DNA from: Biostraticola tofi
GTDB lineage: Bacteria > Pseudomonadota > Gammaproteobacteria > Enterobacterales > Enterobacteriaceae
Length of the DNA: 64,000 bases
Reading direction: 5' to 3'
Assembly: GCF_004343195.1 (NCBI RefSeq)
Contig: NZ_SMCR01000003.1
Location: 481,475-545,474 of the forward strand
In this document: positions 1 through 8,657 of the stretch, piece by piece
How positions within the stretch are numbered: position 1 is the stretch's first letter
Layout of the letters: each line of letters begins with the position of its first letter
Position numbers and translations under genes: made by a program
Notes under the pieces: generated by a model
The model's database searches: none
Told to the model about the DNA's origin: nothing
The model's input: only the letters and a program-made list of their open reading frames with translations

Positions 1-271
1 ATTACAGGGCGGTTTATTATCAGGGTTGAAATTTGGCACCGGGATACAGGCGGTTGATACCCGAAAAGGCGACCTGGATAACAGCTTTTCCGTGGGCGGC
101 TATTATCGCCTGGACGCCATGGTCTCTTACCCGATCAATAAGCACCTCACGGTGTCGCTGCACGGCCGAAATCTCACTGATCAGCAATACATCGCGACAC
201 CGGTCAGCCGGACCGAAAATCATCCAGGCGCACCGAGAAGCATTGTCGCGGCAGTCAAGGCCACGTTCTGA
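1..271 (+). CDS. TonB-dependent siderophore receptor, C-terminal end (partial)
   Basis: The frame is open from the window edge to a TGA at 269-271, so only the last ~90 residues of a longer protein are present. The visible part has alternating beta-strand character, including YYRLDAMVSYPINKHLTV and LHGRNLTDQQYIATP. The LHGRNLTDQ-Y element and the terminal aromatic residue (VKATF) are typical of the last strands of outer-membrane TonB-dependent receptors. It sits directly before a complete FecCDE/FepCDG-type ABC importer. By family knowledge it would be the outer-membrane ferric-siderophore receptor feeding that importer. The ligand cannot be told from this fragment. Confidence 0.85.
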   Translation, partial: LQGGLLSGLKFGTGIQAVDTRKGDLDNSFSVGGYYRLDAMVSYPINKHLTVSLHGRNLTDQQYIATPVSRTENHPGAPRSIVAAVKATF

Positions 272-284
272 TGCGGCGGGCCCA

Positions 285-1079
285 ATGAACCGGCTGACGC
301 CGACGCTCGCGGCGCGTCTTTCTCAGGTGTCTTTCAGCTATGGCCATCAGGCCATACTGCATCAGGTTTCCTTGGCCGTTCGGCCGGGCGAATTCCTGGC
401 GATTATCGGTCCGAATGGCTGTGGTAAGAGCACCCTGTTAAAGCTATTGGCCGGCTTGTTGCGCCCGTCAGCCGGCCAGGTGCTGATTGACGGGCTGGAC
501 ATCGCCGGTTTCAGTCGGCGGCAACTGGCTAAGCGTCTGGCGCTGCTGGCACAGTCCGGCGGTCTGCCGGACGGCATGCTGGTCAGCGATCTGGTCAGTA
601 TGGGCCGCTATATGCATGAGTCCTGGCTCAAGCGCCAGACGCCGGACGATCGGCGACAGGTCACGCGGGCGCTGCAGCGAATGGCCATTGACACGCTGGC
701 TGACCGGCCACTGGGGCAGCTTTCAGGCGGCCAGCTTCAGCGGGCGCGAATGGCGATGACCCTGGCCCAGGACGCGCCGATACTGTTGCTTGATGAACCG
801 ACCAATCATCTCGATTTGAAACACCAATATGGCGTGCTGGATATCGCCCGGGCGGAAGCCAGGGCGGGTCGGGCGGTGGTCGCGGTGCTGCATGATTTGA
901 CCCAGGCCAGCCTGTACGCCGATCGATTGATACTGATGCATCAGGGACACATCGCGGCCATCGGCACACCAGCGACGGTGCTGACGGACGATAATATCGC
1001 CGATGTGTACGGCATCCGGACCCGGTTGGTGGCCGTTGGCAAGGCGGTGATCCCCATTCCGCTGGGGGCGCTGGAATGA
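285..1079 (+). CDS. Iron-siderophore ABC transporter ATP-binding protein (FecE/FepC family)
   Basis: A 264-residue ABC ATPase. The Walker A motif GPNGCGKST is at about residues 42-50, the signature is LSGGQLQRA, Walker B is ILLLDEP, and the switch histidine lies in VLHDL. The open frame extends upstream to about 33, but that part overlaps the receptor in another frame. ATG 285 gives the family's normal length and places the first beta strand (LSQVSFSYG) correctly. The stop overlaps the next gene's start by 4 bases (ATGA), implying translational coupling. It would energise import through the two FecCD-type permeases that follow. Confidence 0.93.
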   Translation: MNRLTPTLAARLSQVSFSYGHQAILHQVSLAVRPGEFLAIIGPNGCGKSTLLKLLAGLLRPSAGQVLIDGLDIAGFSRRQLAKRLALLAQSGGLPDGMLVSDLVSMGRYMHESWLKRQTPDDRRQVTRALQRMAIDTLADRPLGQLSGGQLQRARMAMTLAQDAPILLLDEPTNHLDLKHQYGVLDIARAEARAGRAVVAVLHDLTQASLYADRLILMHQGHIAAIGTPATVLTDDNIADVYGIRTRLVAVGKAVIPIPLGALE

Positions 1080-2068
1080 CGGCGGTTCGGTTGTTACTGG
1101 CGCTTTGCTGTCTGGCGTTGCTGGCGGCGGTGCATCTGACCGTTGGCGCCCGCCCGGTCGGTGGGGCCGAGGTTATTGCCGCACTGACCGATTATGACCC
1201 GCGCAATTACGCGCATATCGTTATCATCAAGCAGCGGCTCAGTCGGTTGGCGGTGGCGATGGCCCTCGGCGCCATGCTTGCCGCCTCAGGCTATGTGCTG
1301 CAAAAGCTGCTGCGTAATCCGCTGGTATCGCCATCGACGCTTGGGATCAATAGCGGCGCTGCGGCATTTGCCATCGGCGGCATTTATTTTTTCGGTCTTA
1401 ACGGCACCGAGATTGTCTGGCCGGCGATGGCCGGCGGCGTCATTGGCCTGATGGTCGCGTTCTTCGCCGCCAGCCTGCTGGGGGGAGGAGGTCGGCAGCC
1501 TTTTAATCTGGTGCTGGGCGGCGTGATGAGCGCCACGCTGTTTTCGTCGCTATCGGCGTTTGTGCTGTCGCTGGACCCGGATGGGTTTGGCGATATGCTC
1601 GGCTGGCTGGTGGGTGACATCGGCATCTTCGACTATCAGCTGCTGCAGGCCTTCTGGCCGGCGGTACTGATGGCGCTGTTACTGCTGTTGTCACTGTCCC
1701 GCGCTTTGGATGTGATGGCGCTGGGAGATGATCAGGCGGCGGCGCTGGGGATCAATCCCTTGTGGATCCTGCGGCTGACGCTGGCCGGGGCGGTCGCGCT
1801 GCCGGTGCTGTCGGTGACCATCGCCGGTCCGATAGGTTTTGTCGGGTTGATTGTTCCCCATATGGCGAAGTTGTTTGCCGGCGAAAGCGGACTGGCGCCG
1901 TTGCTGCTGGCCATGCTGCTCGGCAGTCTGCTGCTGACCGGTGCAGATATACTGGCGCGAAGCCTGCTGGCACCGCAACTGTTAAATGTCGGCACCATTA
2001 TGTCCCTGGTCGGCGGCAGCGGATTCTTGTTGATTATCGTCACCCTGATGCGCAGGCGGCCGAGATGA
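1076..2068 (+). CDS. Iron-siderophore ABC transporter permease (FecCD family)
   Basis: A 330-residue, very hydrophobic protein with about nine or ten membrane segments. Family signatures are RLSRLAVAMALGAMLAASG near residues 42-60, QKLLRNPLVSPSTLGINSGA, and the coupling region GPIGFVGLIVPHM. By homology it forms one half of the inner-membrane channel of a ferric-siderophore importer of the BtuC/FecC type. It starts inside the last codons of the ATPase gene and its own stop overlaps the next permease, so the three genes form one coupled operon. Confidence 0.93.
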   Translation: MTAVRLLLALCCLALLAAVHLTVGARPVGGAEVIAALTDYDPRNYAHIVIIKQRLSRLAVAMALGAMLAASGYVLQKLLRNPLVSPSTLGINSGAAAFAIGGIYFFGLNGTEIVWPAMAGGVIGLMVAFFAASLLGGGGRQPFNLVLGGVMSATLFSSLSAFVLSLDPDGFGDMLGWLVGDIGIFDYQLLQAFWPAVLMALLLLLSLSRALDVMALGDDQAAALGINPLWILRLTLAGAVALPVLSVTIAGPIGFVGLIVPHMAKLFAGESGLAPLLLAMLLGSLLLTGADILARSLLAPQLLNVGTIMSLVGGSGFLLIIVTLMRRRPR

Positions 2069-3093
2069 ACGCCCATTATTATCTGCGTATCGGCGGCCTG
2101 CACATTCCCTTTTCTCGGCGCTTGCTGACGGCGGCGGCGCTGCTGGCGGCGGCGCTGGCTATCGTTGCCGTCGTTGCGCTGTGGCAGGGTACTACCGCCA
2201 TTGCCGCTGATGACCTGCTGCGCTGGCTGTCCTCGCCGGGGGCAGCCGCCGACCACCAACTGAACGCCATCATGCAACTGCGGCTGCCGCGCATCGCCGT
2301 CGCCATACTGGGCGGCGCGATGGTGGCGGCGTCCGGCTATCTGCTGCAGGTGGTTTCCGGCAATGGCTTGGCGGATCCAGGTATTATCGGTATTTCCCAA
2401 GGTGCCAGCGCCAGCATCCTGCTGGGTGCGGTGTCATTCGGTATTCCTGCCGATTGGCTGGCGCTGACCGGTCTGGTCGGCGGACTGCTCACCGGCGTGC
2501 TGGTCTTGGCGCTGGCCTTTCACCTCAATGCCGCCAATGGCCTGATTCTGATTGGTCTGGCGGTCAGCGTCACGCTTGGCGCAGTGATTGAAATCGTGAT
2601 GGTCAGCGGCGGAATCACCCAGTTTGCCCGCTACCTGACCTGGTCACACGGATCGCTGGCTGCGGTGTCGGCCGATGATGCCGCCAGGCTCGGGCAATGG
2701 GCGCTGGCGCTTTGCCTGCCTTTGCTTTATGCGCCGCGGCTGATGGCCCCGCTCAGGCTTGGTTCCGCTCAGGCCGCCGGCATCGGCGCATCGCCGCAGT
2801 GGTTCCGACCCGCACTGATCCTGCTGGCGACCGCGCTGGTAGCACCGGTGGTGGCCATCGCCGGACCCCTTTCCTTCGTCGGCCTCATCGCCGCCCATAT
2901 CGCCCGGCGCATGGTCGCCGACCGCTGTGGCGAGATCCTGCCGGTGGCGATGCTGATTGGCGCATTATTGATGCTGCTGGCAGATTTGGCCGGACGTACG
3001 CTGTTCCTGCCGCTGATTATCCCCGCCGGTCTGATGGTATCGCTGGCGGGCGTTATAGGTTTTCTTATCGTCGCCCGCACCCGCAGACAGTAA
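2065..3093 (+). CDS. Iron-siderophore ABC transporter permease, second subunit (FecCD family)
   Basis: A 342-residue FecCD-family permease. Recognisable elements are RLPRIAVAILGGAMVAASGY, the ADPGIIGISQGA loop and GPLSFVGLIAAHIAR. The open frame runs far upstream, but ATG 2065 overlaps the previous stop by 4 bases and gives normal length and an N-terminal membrane segment. It pairs with the preceding permease to make a heterodimeric channel. The protein before it and the binding protein after it complete the importer. Confidence 0.92.
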   Translation: MNAHYYLRIGGLHIPFSRRLLTAAALLAAALAIVAVVALWQGTTAIAADDLLRWLSSPGAAADHQLNAIMQLRLPRIAVAILGGAMVAASGYLLQVVSGNGLADPGIIGISQGASASILLGAVSFGIPADWLALTGLVGGLLTGVLVLALAFHLNAANGLILIGLAVSVTLGAVIEIVMVSGGITQFARYLTWSHGSLAAVSADDAARLGQWALALCLPLLYAPRLMAPLRLGSAQAAGIGASPQWFRPALILLATALVAPVVAIAGPLSFVGLIAAHIARRMVADRCGEILPVAMLIGALLMLLADLAGRTLFLPLIIPAGLMVSLAGVIGFLIVARTRRQ

Positions 3094-3107
3094 CAGGAGA
3101 ACGCCAC

Positions 3108-4061
3108 GTGATTCGGATTATTTTCATTATGATGTGTGGCTTAATGTCATTTGTCGCCGCCGGCCGCAGCGTCACCGATCATCTGGGACGGGCAGTGAAT
3201 GTGCCGGATACGCCACAGCGGATTGTGTCACTGCACGACTGGACCCTGACGGTGATGGCCCATGAACTGGGCGCTCACCTGGTAGGCAGCACTGGCCGGC
3301 TGGGGCCCGACGGCCACTATTTTATTCGCGGCGGCCGGGAACTGTTTGGCCTGGATTTCAGCGCTGTCGCGCTGGCCTCGGTGCATGGTAAGCCGGACCT
3401 GGAGCGGATAAGCATGTTGAAGCCGGATCTGATCCTGGCCAACAGCGGTGATTATGCGTCGTTGATTAGCCAGCTCTCAACCATCGCGCCTACGCTGATG
3501 TTCAACCCGGAACAGGGGCGGCCGATGCTGAGCCTATACCAGGACCTGGCCGGCTGGCTCGGTCGGGAGAGCCAGTTCGGTGCATTGAAGCAGCACTATC
3601 ATGAGCGGGTGGCCGAGTGGCGCCAGCGGCTTAAGGCTACCGGTGCCCCGGCCGCGACCTATGTGGCGATACGGGTGAATGGCCGCGACGGCACCATTGA
3701 CGTTCTGAAAGACTATGGCGCCCTGACCACCGTGATGGACGACCTGGGTTACCGACCCATGCCGATCGTGGCATCGGTACCGGCAGGCACCAATCGGATG
3801 ATAATGGCCGCCGAATTGATTGAGTCAATTGATGCGGACTATATCGTAACCTCTTACCTGCCTGAAAAAGGAGAAACCGCCGACAGCGTTTATCAGGATC
3901 TGGATCGCATCGCCCCCGGCGCCAGAGGGTTTTTGCAGGCATTTACGCAACGCCAGACCATCAGCCTTTCACGCTATCAAGTCTATCCACCGAGTTTCAA
4001 GGGACTGGAACTGACCCTGGAACGCCTCAGCGCGACGATCCAGCAATCCGGACAGCCTTAA
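3108..4061 (+). CDS. Iron-siderophore periplasmic binding protein (FecB/FepB-like)
   Basis: A 317-residue substrate-binding protein. I chose GTG 3108 because AGGAGA lies 7 bases upstream and the following residues form a signal peptide (MIRIIFIMMCGLMSFVAAG), without a lipobox cysteine. The mature part starts with VTDHLGRAVNVPDTPQRIVSL, the standard opening of Peripla_BP_2 (TroA-like) helical-backbone binders, and continues with DLERISMLKPDLILAN. It is the last gene of the receptor-ATPase-permease-permease set and would deliver the ferric siderophore to the permeases. An alternative start, ATG 3129, would shorten the signal peptide. Confidence 0.9.
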   Translation: MIRIIFIMMCGLMSFVAAGRSVTDHLGRAVNVPDTPQRIVSLHDWTLTVMAHELGAHLVGSTGRLGPDGHYFIRGGRELFGLDFSAVALASVHGKPDLERISMLKPDLILANSGDYASLISQLSTIAPTLMFNPEQGRPMLSLYQDLAGWLGRESQFGALKQHYHERVAEWRQRLKATGAPAATYVAIRVNGRDGTIDVLKDYGALTTVMDDLGYRPMPIVASVPAGTNRMIMAAELIESIDADYIVTSYLPEKGETADSVYQDLDRIAPGARGFLQAFTQRQTISLSRYQVYPPSFKGLELTLERLSATIQQSGQP

Positions 4062-4117
4062 GGTAATGTAACGAATAGGTATTTGCCCCTTGGTTAATCA
4101 CCGTACCGTTTTGACTC

Positions 4118-4133
4118 CCCGCACCGTTGCGGG
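4118..4133 (+). terminator. Short GC-rich stem-loop after the siderophore operon
   Basis: CCCGCA-CCGT-TGCGGG is a perfect 6-bp stem with a 4-base loop, 57 bases after the binding-protein stop. No T-run follows, so it may slow transcription or protect the mRNA rather than act as a classical intrinsic terminator. Confidence 0.35.
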
Positions 4134-4293
4134 ATGTTACCGGTATCACAGAAAACAAATATCGTAAATTAGCTACCATATTTCGCAATTGCGGTCAGTC
4201 CCCCCTGCACCTATAACCAGTCCTGGCTCCTCCCTTTTCAGTTCCCTACTGGGCTGAAGTTTGGTGAAAACTCTAAAAACGGCAGGAAGAACT

Positions 4294-5673
4294 ATGACGG
4301 TAAAGTTATCCGTAAAAGAAAAGATAAGTTACGGTCTGGGGGATATGGCAAGTCATATTGGCCTGGATAATGTGATCATTTTCTTGACCTTCTACTATAC
4401 CGATGTGGTGGGCTTACCGGCGGTGTTTGTCGGCACCATGTTTCTGGTGGCCCGGGTGGCGGATGCCATTGTTGATCCCGCCATGGGGCTTATCGCTGAC
4501 CGAACGAACACCCGTTTCGGCAAGTTTCGCCCTTATATTCTCTGGCTGGCGCTGCCTTTCGGCGTCAGTTGCCTGCTGGTGTATGCGGTGCCGGAATCAT
4601 TATCGCTGGGCGGCAAAATGATCTATGCCAGCGTCACCTACTGTCTGATGATGCTGATGTATACCGCCATTAATATCCCCTATTGCTCGATGGGGGCGAT
4701 TATTACCGCCGATAACAGCCAGCGTATTTCACTACAGTCCTATCGCTTCTTCCTGGCGACCCTGGGCGGGGCGATGTCGACCTTCCTGATGATGCCGTTG
4801 GCCGAGATGCTTGGCGGCGGCAACCGGCTGGACGGTTATTTCGGCGCCATGGCGATCATGTCAGCGATTGCCGTCGTCATGTTTTTGCTGTGCTTTATGA
4901 ACACCAAAGAACGGATCAGCGCGCCGCCCACCCATGCCAATTTCATGGCTGACTTACGCGACTTGATTAAAAACGATCAGTGGCGGGTAGTCGCCATGCT
5001 GATCTTCTTCAATATCTCCTTCGGCGTGGTGCGCCTGGGCGCCATGATGTATTACGTGACCTATTATCTGGGCAACGCCAGCTATTTTATGTGGCTACTG
5101 TCGGCACATATCATCGGTAAAAGCCTGGGCAGCCTGTTGGTCAAACCGTTGACCCGCAATCGCAGCAAGCTGGCGGCATTTACCTTCTGCGCAATAGTCA
5201 CCGGGGTTTTCAGCATCGCCATTTTCTTCGTACCGGCCTGGATTTCACTGCTGGTGGGAATGACGCTGCTGGTGTCGACTTTCTATCAGGTCACCACCAC
5301 GCTGATGTGGGTGATGATGTCCGATGTGGTGGATTACGGTGAGTTCAAGCAGGGGAAACGGATGGACGGCACGGTATTTTCCACCCTGTTGGCGATTTTG
5401 AAAATGGGTATGGCGGTCAGTGGGGCGGTAGTCGGATGGACGCTGGGACTCAGTGGCTATGTGCCTCAGGCCGCGCAGCAGAATGCGGCTGCGATGATAT
5501 CGATTATCGCGCTGTTTTCGCTGGTGCCGGGAGTGCTGTCGTTGTGCAGCGCCCTGGCAATGCGCTGGTACAAACTGAACGATGCCACCATGAAACAGAT
5601 TAATCAGTCGAAAATTTCCGCAGAGCCACAGCCCGAGCGCTCGCCACTTATCCAGACACAGGAGCCATCATGA
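4294..5673 (+). CDS. GPH-family sugar:cation symporter (YicJ-like)
   Basis: A 459-residue transporter with about twelve membrane segments. VKEKISYGLGDMASHIG near the start, then FYYTDVVGLPAVFVGTMFL, DPAMGLIADRT and FGKFRPYILW, are the characteristic N-terminal signatures of glycoside-pentoside-hexuronide symporters, closest in feel to E. coli YicJ. ATG 4294 is preferred over TTG 4261 because GGCAGGAAGA lies just upstream. The stop overlaps the start of a GH31 glucosidase gene by 4 bases, as yicJ pairs with yicI, so it probably imports an alpha-glucoside or alpha-xyloside. The hydrolase partner is broken here. Confidence 0.88.
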   Translation: MTVKLSVKEKISYGLGDMASHIGLDNVIIFLTFYYTDVVGLPAVFVGTMFLVARVADAIVDPAMGLIADRTNTRFGKFRPYILWLALPFGVSCLLVYAVPESLSLGGKMIYASVTYCLMMLMYTAINIPYCSMGAIITADNSQRISLQSYRFFLATLGGAMSTFLMMPLAEMLGGGNRLDGYFGAMAIMSAIAVVMFLLCFMNTKERISAPPTHANFMADLRDLIKNDQWRVVAMLIFFNISFGVVRLGAMMYYVTYYLGNASYFMWLLSAHIIGKSLGSLLVKPLTRNRSKLAAFTFCAIVTGVFSIAIFFVPAWISLLVGMTLLVSTFYQVTTTLMWVMMSDVVDYGEFKQGKRMDGTVFSTLLAILKMGMAVSGAVVGWTLGLSGYVPQAAQQNAAAMISIIALFSLVPGVLSLCSALAMRWYKLNDATMKQINQSKISAEPQPERSPLIQTQEPS

Positions 5674-7666
5674 GCGAATTAATCGCTGAGAAAAACCGTA
5701 TTCTCTGGCATTTTGACCAGCAGACACTGGTGATTGAACCTTGGGGCGATAATAGCCTGCGCGTACGCGCCACCTGCCGCCCTGAACTTAATGACAAGCT
5801 CTGGGCACTGCTGCCGCCTGGCAAGCAGCCTCAATCAACCATAAGTCAGGGCAGTGAAAGCTTGACCCTGCGCAACGGCGATATCAGCGCCACGGTGAAC
5901 TGCTGCTTGAAGAGTACTGGCGTCAGCGTTCGACCGTGGGGATCGGCGCGACAGAGAAGAGCCAGGACAAATACATCAGCGCACTGAAGATGGATGCCCG
6001 GGAGTTCAAACCCATTCCCGGCGGCAAGCATCAGCTAACCGTGCGTTTTGAATCGCGCCCGGAGGAAAAAATCTATGGCATGGGACAATATCAGCAAAAT
6101 TGCCTGGACTTGAAAGGCTGTACGCTGGAGCTGGCCCAGCGCAATTCCCAGGCCAGCGTGCCGTTTATGCTGTCGAGTCTGGGCTACGGATTGTTGTGGA
6201 ATAACCCGGCTATCGGCGAGGCGGTGTTCGGCAAAAATATGACCCGCTGGCAAGCCCAGGTGACCGAGCAGATGGATTACTGGATAACCGCCGGCAGCGC
6301 ACCGGCGCAGATTATGCGTCAATACGCCGAGGCCACCGGCAAGGCGCCAAAAATGCCGGCGTTCGCCACCGGCTTTTGGCAATGCAAGCTGCGTTATCGC
6401 AGTCAGCAGGAAGTGCTGGAAGTGGCGCGCGAATACCAACGCCGTCAACTGCCGCTGTCGGTGATAGTGATTGATTTCTTCCACTGGCCTAATCAGGGCA
6501 CCTGGTGCTTCGACCCGCTGGACTGGCCCGATCCCAAGGCGATGGTCGCTGAACTCAACTCCCTGGGCATTGAAACGATGGTGTCGGTCTGGCCGACCGT
6601 CGACAGCCGTACCGACAATTACAAGGAAATGAAGTCAAAAGGATTTCTGGTCAATACCGACCGGGGGGTGTCGGTAAACCTGGATTTCCTCGGCAATTGC
6701 ACCTTTTTTGACGCGACCCATCCGGGGGCCCGCCAGTTTGTCTGGGAAAAGGTAAAGCAAAACTACTACGACCTGGGTATTCGCACCTTTTGGCTGGATG
6801 AAGCCGAACCTGAATACCGCGCCTATGATTTTGATAACTACCGCTACCATCTGGGCCCGGTGCTGGAAGTCGGCAATATTTATCCGCAAAAATTCGCCCA
6901 GGGTTTTTACGACGGCCTGCGCCAGCAGGGTGAGGAAGACATCATCAATCTGGTGCGCTGTTCCTGGGCCGGCAGTCAGCGTTATGGCGTATTGGCCTGG
7001 TCCGGTGATATTCATTCCTCATTCCACGCCTTGCGTAACCAGATAGCGGCGGGGCTGAATATGGGATTGGCCGGTATTCCCTGGTGGACCACTGATATCG
7101 GCGGATTCCAAGGTGGGGATGTCAACAGTCCAGCGTTCCAGGAGTTATTGATCCGCTGGTTCCAATGGGGGGTATTCTGCCCGGTCATGCGTCTGCATGG
7201 CTATCGGGAACCACAGGTGCAGCCGGCCGAGCCCTGGCGTGACGGTATCGCCCAGTGTAACAGCGGTGCGCCCAATGAGGTCTGGAGCTATGGCGAAGAG
7301 AACTATCAATTGATGGCCGACGGGTTGCAGCTGCGGGAAAAGCTGCGGCCTTATATCAGCCAGGTGATGGATGAAGCCCATGAGCAGGGCGACCCGGTGA
7401 TGCGTACCCTGTTTTATCAGTATCCGGGACAGCCGCAAAGCTGGCAAGTGGAAGACCAGTATTTACTCGGCGCCGATATTCTGGTTGCGCCGATACTCTA
7501 CGCCGGCCAGCGGCAACGCAGCGTCTGGCTGCCGGCAGGTGAAACCTGGGTGGCGCTGAATGGGGAGCGCTATCAGGGTGGACAAACCATTACCGCTCAG
7601 GCGCCGATCAGTGAAATTCCGGTATTTATCCGCGATGGGGCTGAGGTATTATCTCAACTGATCTGA
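5670..7666 (+). pseudogene. GH31 alpha-glucosidase/alpha-xylosidase, frameshifted near its N-terminus
   Basis: The first frame begins MSELIAEKNRILWHF at 5670 and reads sense as far as NGDISATVN (5898-5900). The homology then continues in another frame from codon 5903 (LLEEYWRQRSTVGIG) to the stop at 7666. A short segment normally found between these pieces seems lost, with a net change that is not a multiple of three. The remaining 1.7 kb is well preserved: FWLDEAEPEY carries the expected nucleophile Asp, and WSGDIHSSF the acid/base Asp region of GH31. It is coupled to the upstream GPH transporter. A shortened protein could start at internal codons near 5936, but the N-terminal beta-sandwich would be incomplete. 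Confidence 0.8.
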
Positions 7667-7780
7667 TGCAGACTGGAGGCGGATATCGCCGGTATTATCA
7701 ATACGCCGGTGATGTCTGCTAAGGCCATTGCCTGCAGGAAAATGTGGCCGCATCAGGAATTCAAAACGTCGAAATCACTA

Positions 7781-7924
7781 CATCACGACATCACGACATC
7801 TCGACATCACGACATCACGACATCACGACATCACGACCTCACGACATCACAACCTCACGCCATCACGACATCACAACATTAATGCATCACTGCATCGCAA
7901 CCTCATTGCTTCACTATTGCTTCA
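7781..7924. repeat. Decaying tandem repeat of an 8-bp unit (CATCACGA)
   Basis: Starting at 7781 the unit CATCACGA repeats head to tail about 17 times. The first eleven or twelve copies carry 0-2 changes (CATCTCGA, CCTCACGA, CATCACAA). The later ones drift (CATTAATG, CATCACTG, CATCGCAA, CCTCATTG). Because 8 is not a multiple of 3, each plus-strand frame encodes an 8-residue repeat rich in His, Thr and Ser. I regard that as a by-product: there is no ribosome site, and the array sits between the converging 3' ends of the GH31 gene and yicN. Confidence 0.9.
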
Positions 7925-7945
7925 TTGCTTGGTTAGCTGATGGTT

Positions 7946-7980
7946 CAATCGCCAATCGCCAATCGCCAATCGCCAATCGC
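7946..7980. repeat. Perfect tandem repeat, five copies of a 7-bp unit (CAATCGC)
   Basis: Five exact copies of CAATCGC run from 7946 to 7980 and abut the last base of the yicN gene at 7981. The array lies 20 bases beyond the decaying 8-bp array. Perfect copies suggest a young or actively sliding slippage locus. Confidence 0.92.
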
Positions 7981-8475
7981 CTAATGACTGTGCGGCGGGC
8001 CATCGATGTAATACACATTGCCGTTCGCGGCGGCGGACGTCTCCGGGGCAGGGGCGAACAGGGCATTATAGCGCTGCCGGAAAAGGGCCAGTTCGGTCGG
8101 ATCGGGCTCTATATCACGCAGGAACAGCAGGGCCAGGCGGACCTGCTTAGGCGTGAGTTCGGCAGGCAACTGGGCTTTATCAAGTACGCTGTGCCAGAAC
8201 GTCAGGCTGGTTTCGCTATCATCGAGAATAGAGGTCTGGTAGATAACCAGCACGCCTGCGGCATTGCTGATATGTGATTCGGTGTTGTGCAACAGATAAG
8301 CCACGAATTCGCCGGCAGGGATTTTACCCATGTGGCTGAACATTGACTCGACATAGAGCGGTTCAATGTTCAGTCGCTTGGTCAGCGCCTGGGACGCACG
8401 CCGGGAATCTGAGTTCAAGAGACGAAAACCAATGATAAACACCACGGCAAGTGTTGCCAGCATTAACCAAATCAT
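7981..8475 (-). CDS. yicN: YicN-like DUF1198 family protein
   Basis: A 164-residue protein. Its N-terminus MIWLMLATLAVVFIIGFRLL is a single membrane anchor nearly identical in pattern to E. coli YicN. It is followed by RLNIEPLYVESMFSHMGK and the motif QVRLALLFLRDIEPD found in DUF1198. ATG 8475 has AAGGATG upstream on the minus strand. The function of the family is not known to me. It is an inner-membrane-anchored cytoplasmic or periplasmic protein restricted to Enterobacterales, which helps place the organism. In E. coli yicN also lies close to yicI-yicJ, so the neighbourhood is partly conserved. Confidence 0.85.
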   Translation of the reverse strand: MIWLMLATLAVVFIIGFRLLNSDSRRASQALTKRLNIEPLYVESMFSHMGKIPAGEFVAYLLHNTESHISNAAGVLVIYQTSILDDSETSLTFWHSVLDKAQLPAELTPKQVRLALLFLRDIEPDPTELALFRQRYNALFAPAPETSAAANGNVYYIDGPPHSH

Positions 8476-8657
8476 GAGACATCCTTTTGAAAATCGAGCC
8501 CTATCTTAAAAGTAAAATGCGCTAAATAACACCGGACTCTCCGCTGCTTTCACATCATTTGCTGCATAACCGAGAAAGGCTTGCGGCTCTTTTCAATTCC
8601 ATGAACGCATAGTAAGGTGTTTGCCCACTTGTATTTAACCGTAGCTGAAGGGTAATG

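Noticed and set aside
33..284. N-terminal extension of the siderophore ATPase.
   Set aside because: It overlaps the TonB receptor end in another frame and has no family similarity; ATG 285 gives normal length.
7781..7980. CRISPR-like array.
   Set aside because: Units of 7-8 bp in direct contact with no spacers and no cas genes.
7744..8277. Long plus-strand open frame through the 8-bp repeat giving a His-Asp-Ile-Thr-Thr-Ser repeat protein.
   Set aside because: The repeat is free of stops in this frame by composition, there is no ribosome site, and the second half is antisense to yicN, which has clear family similarity.
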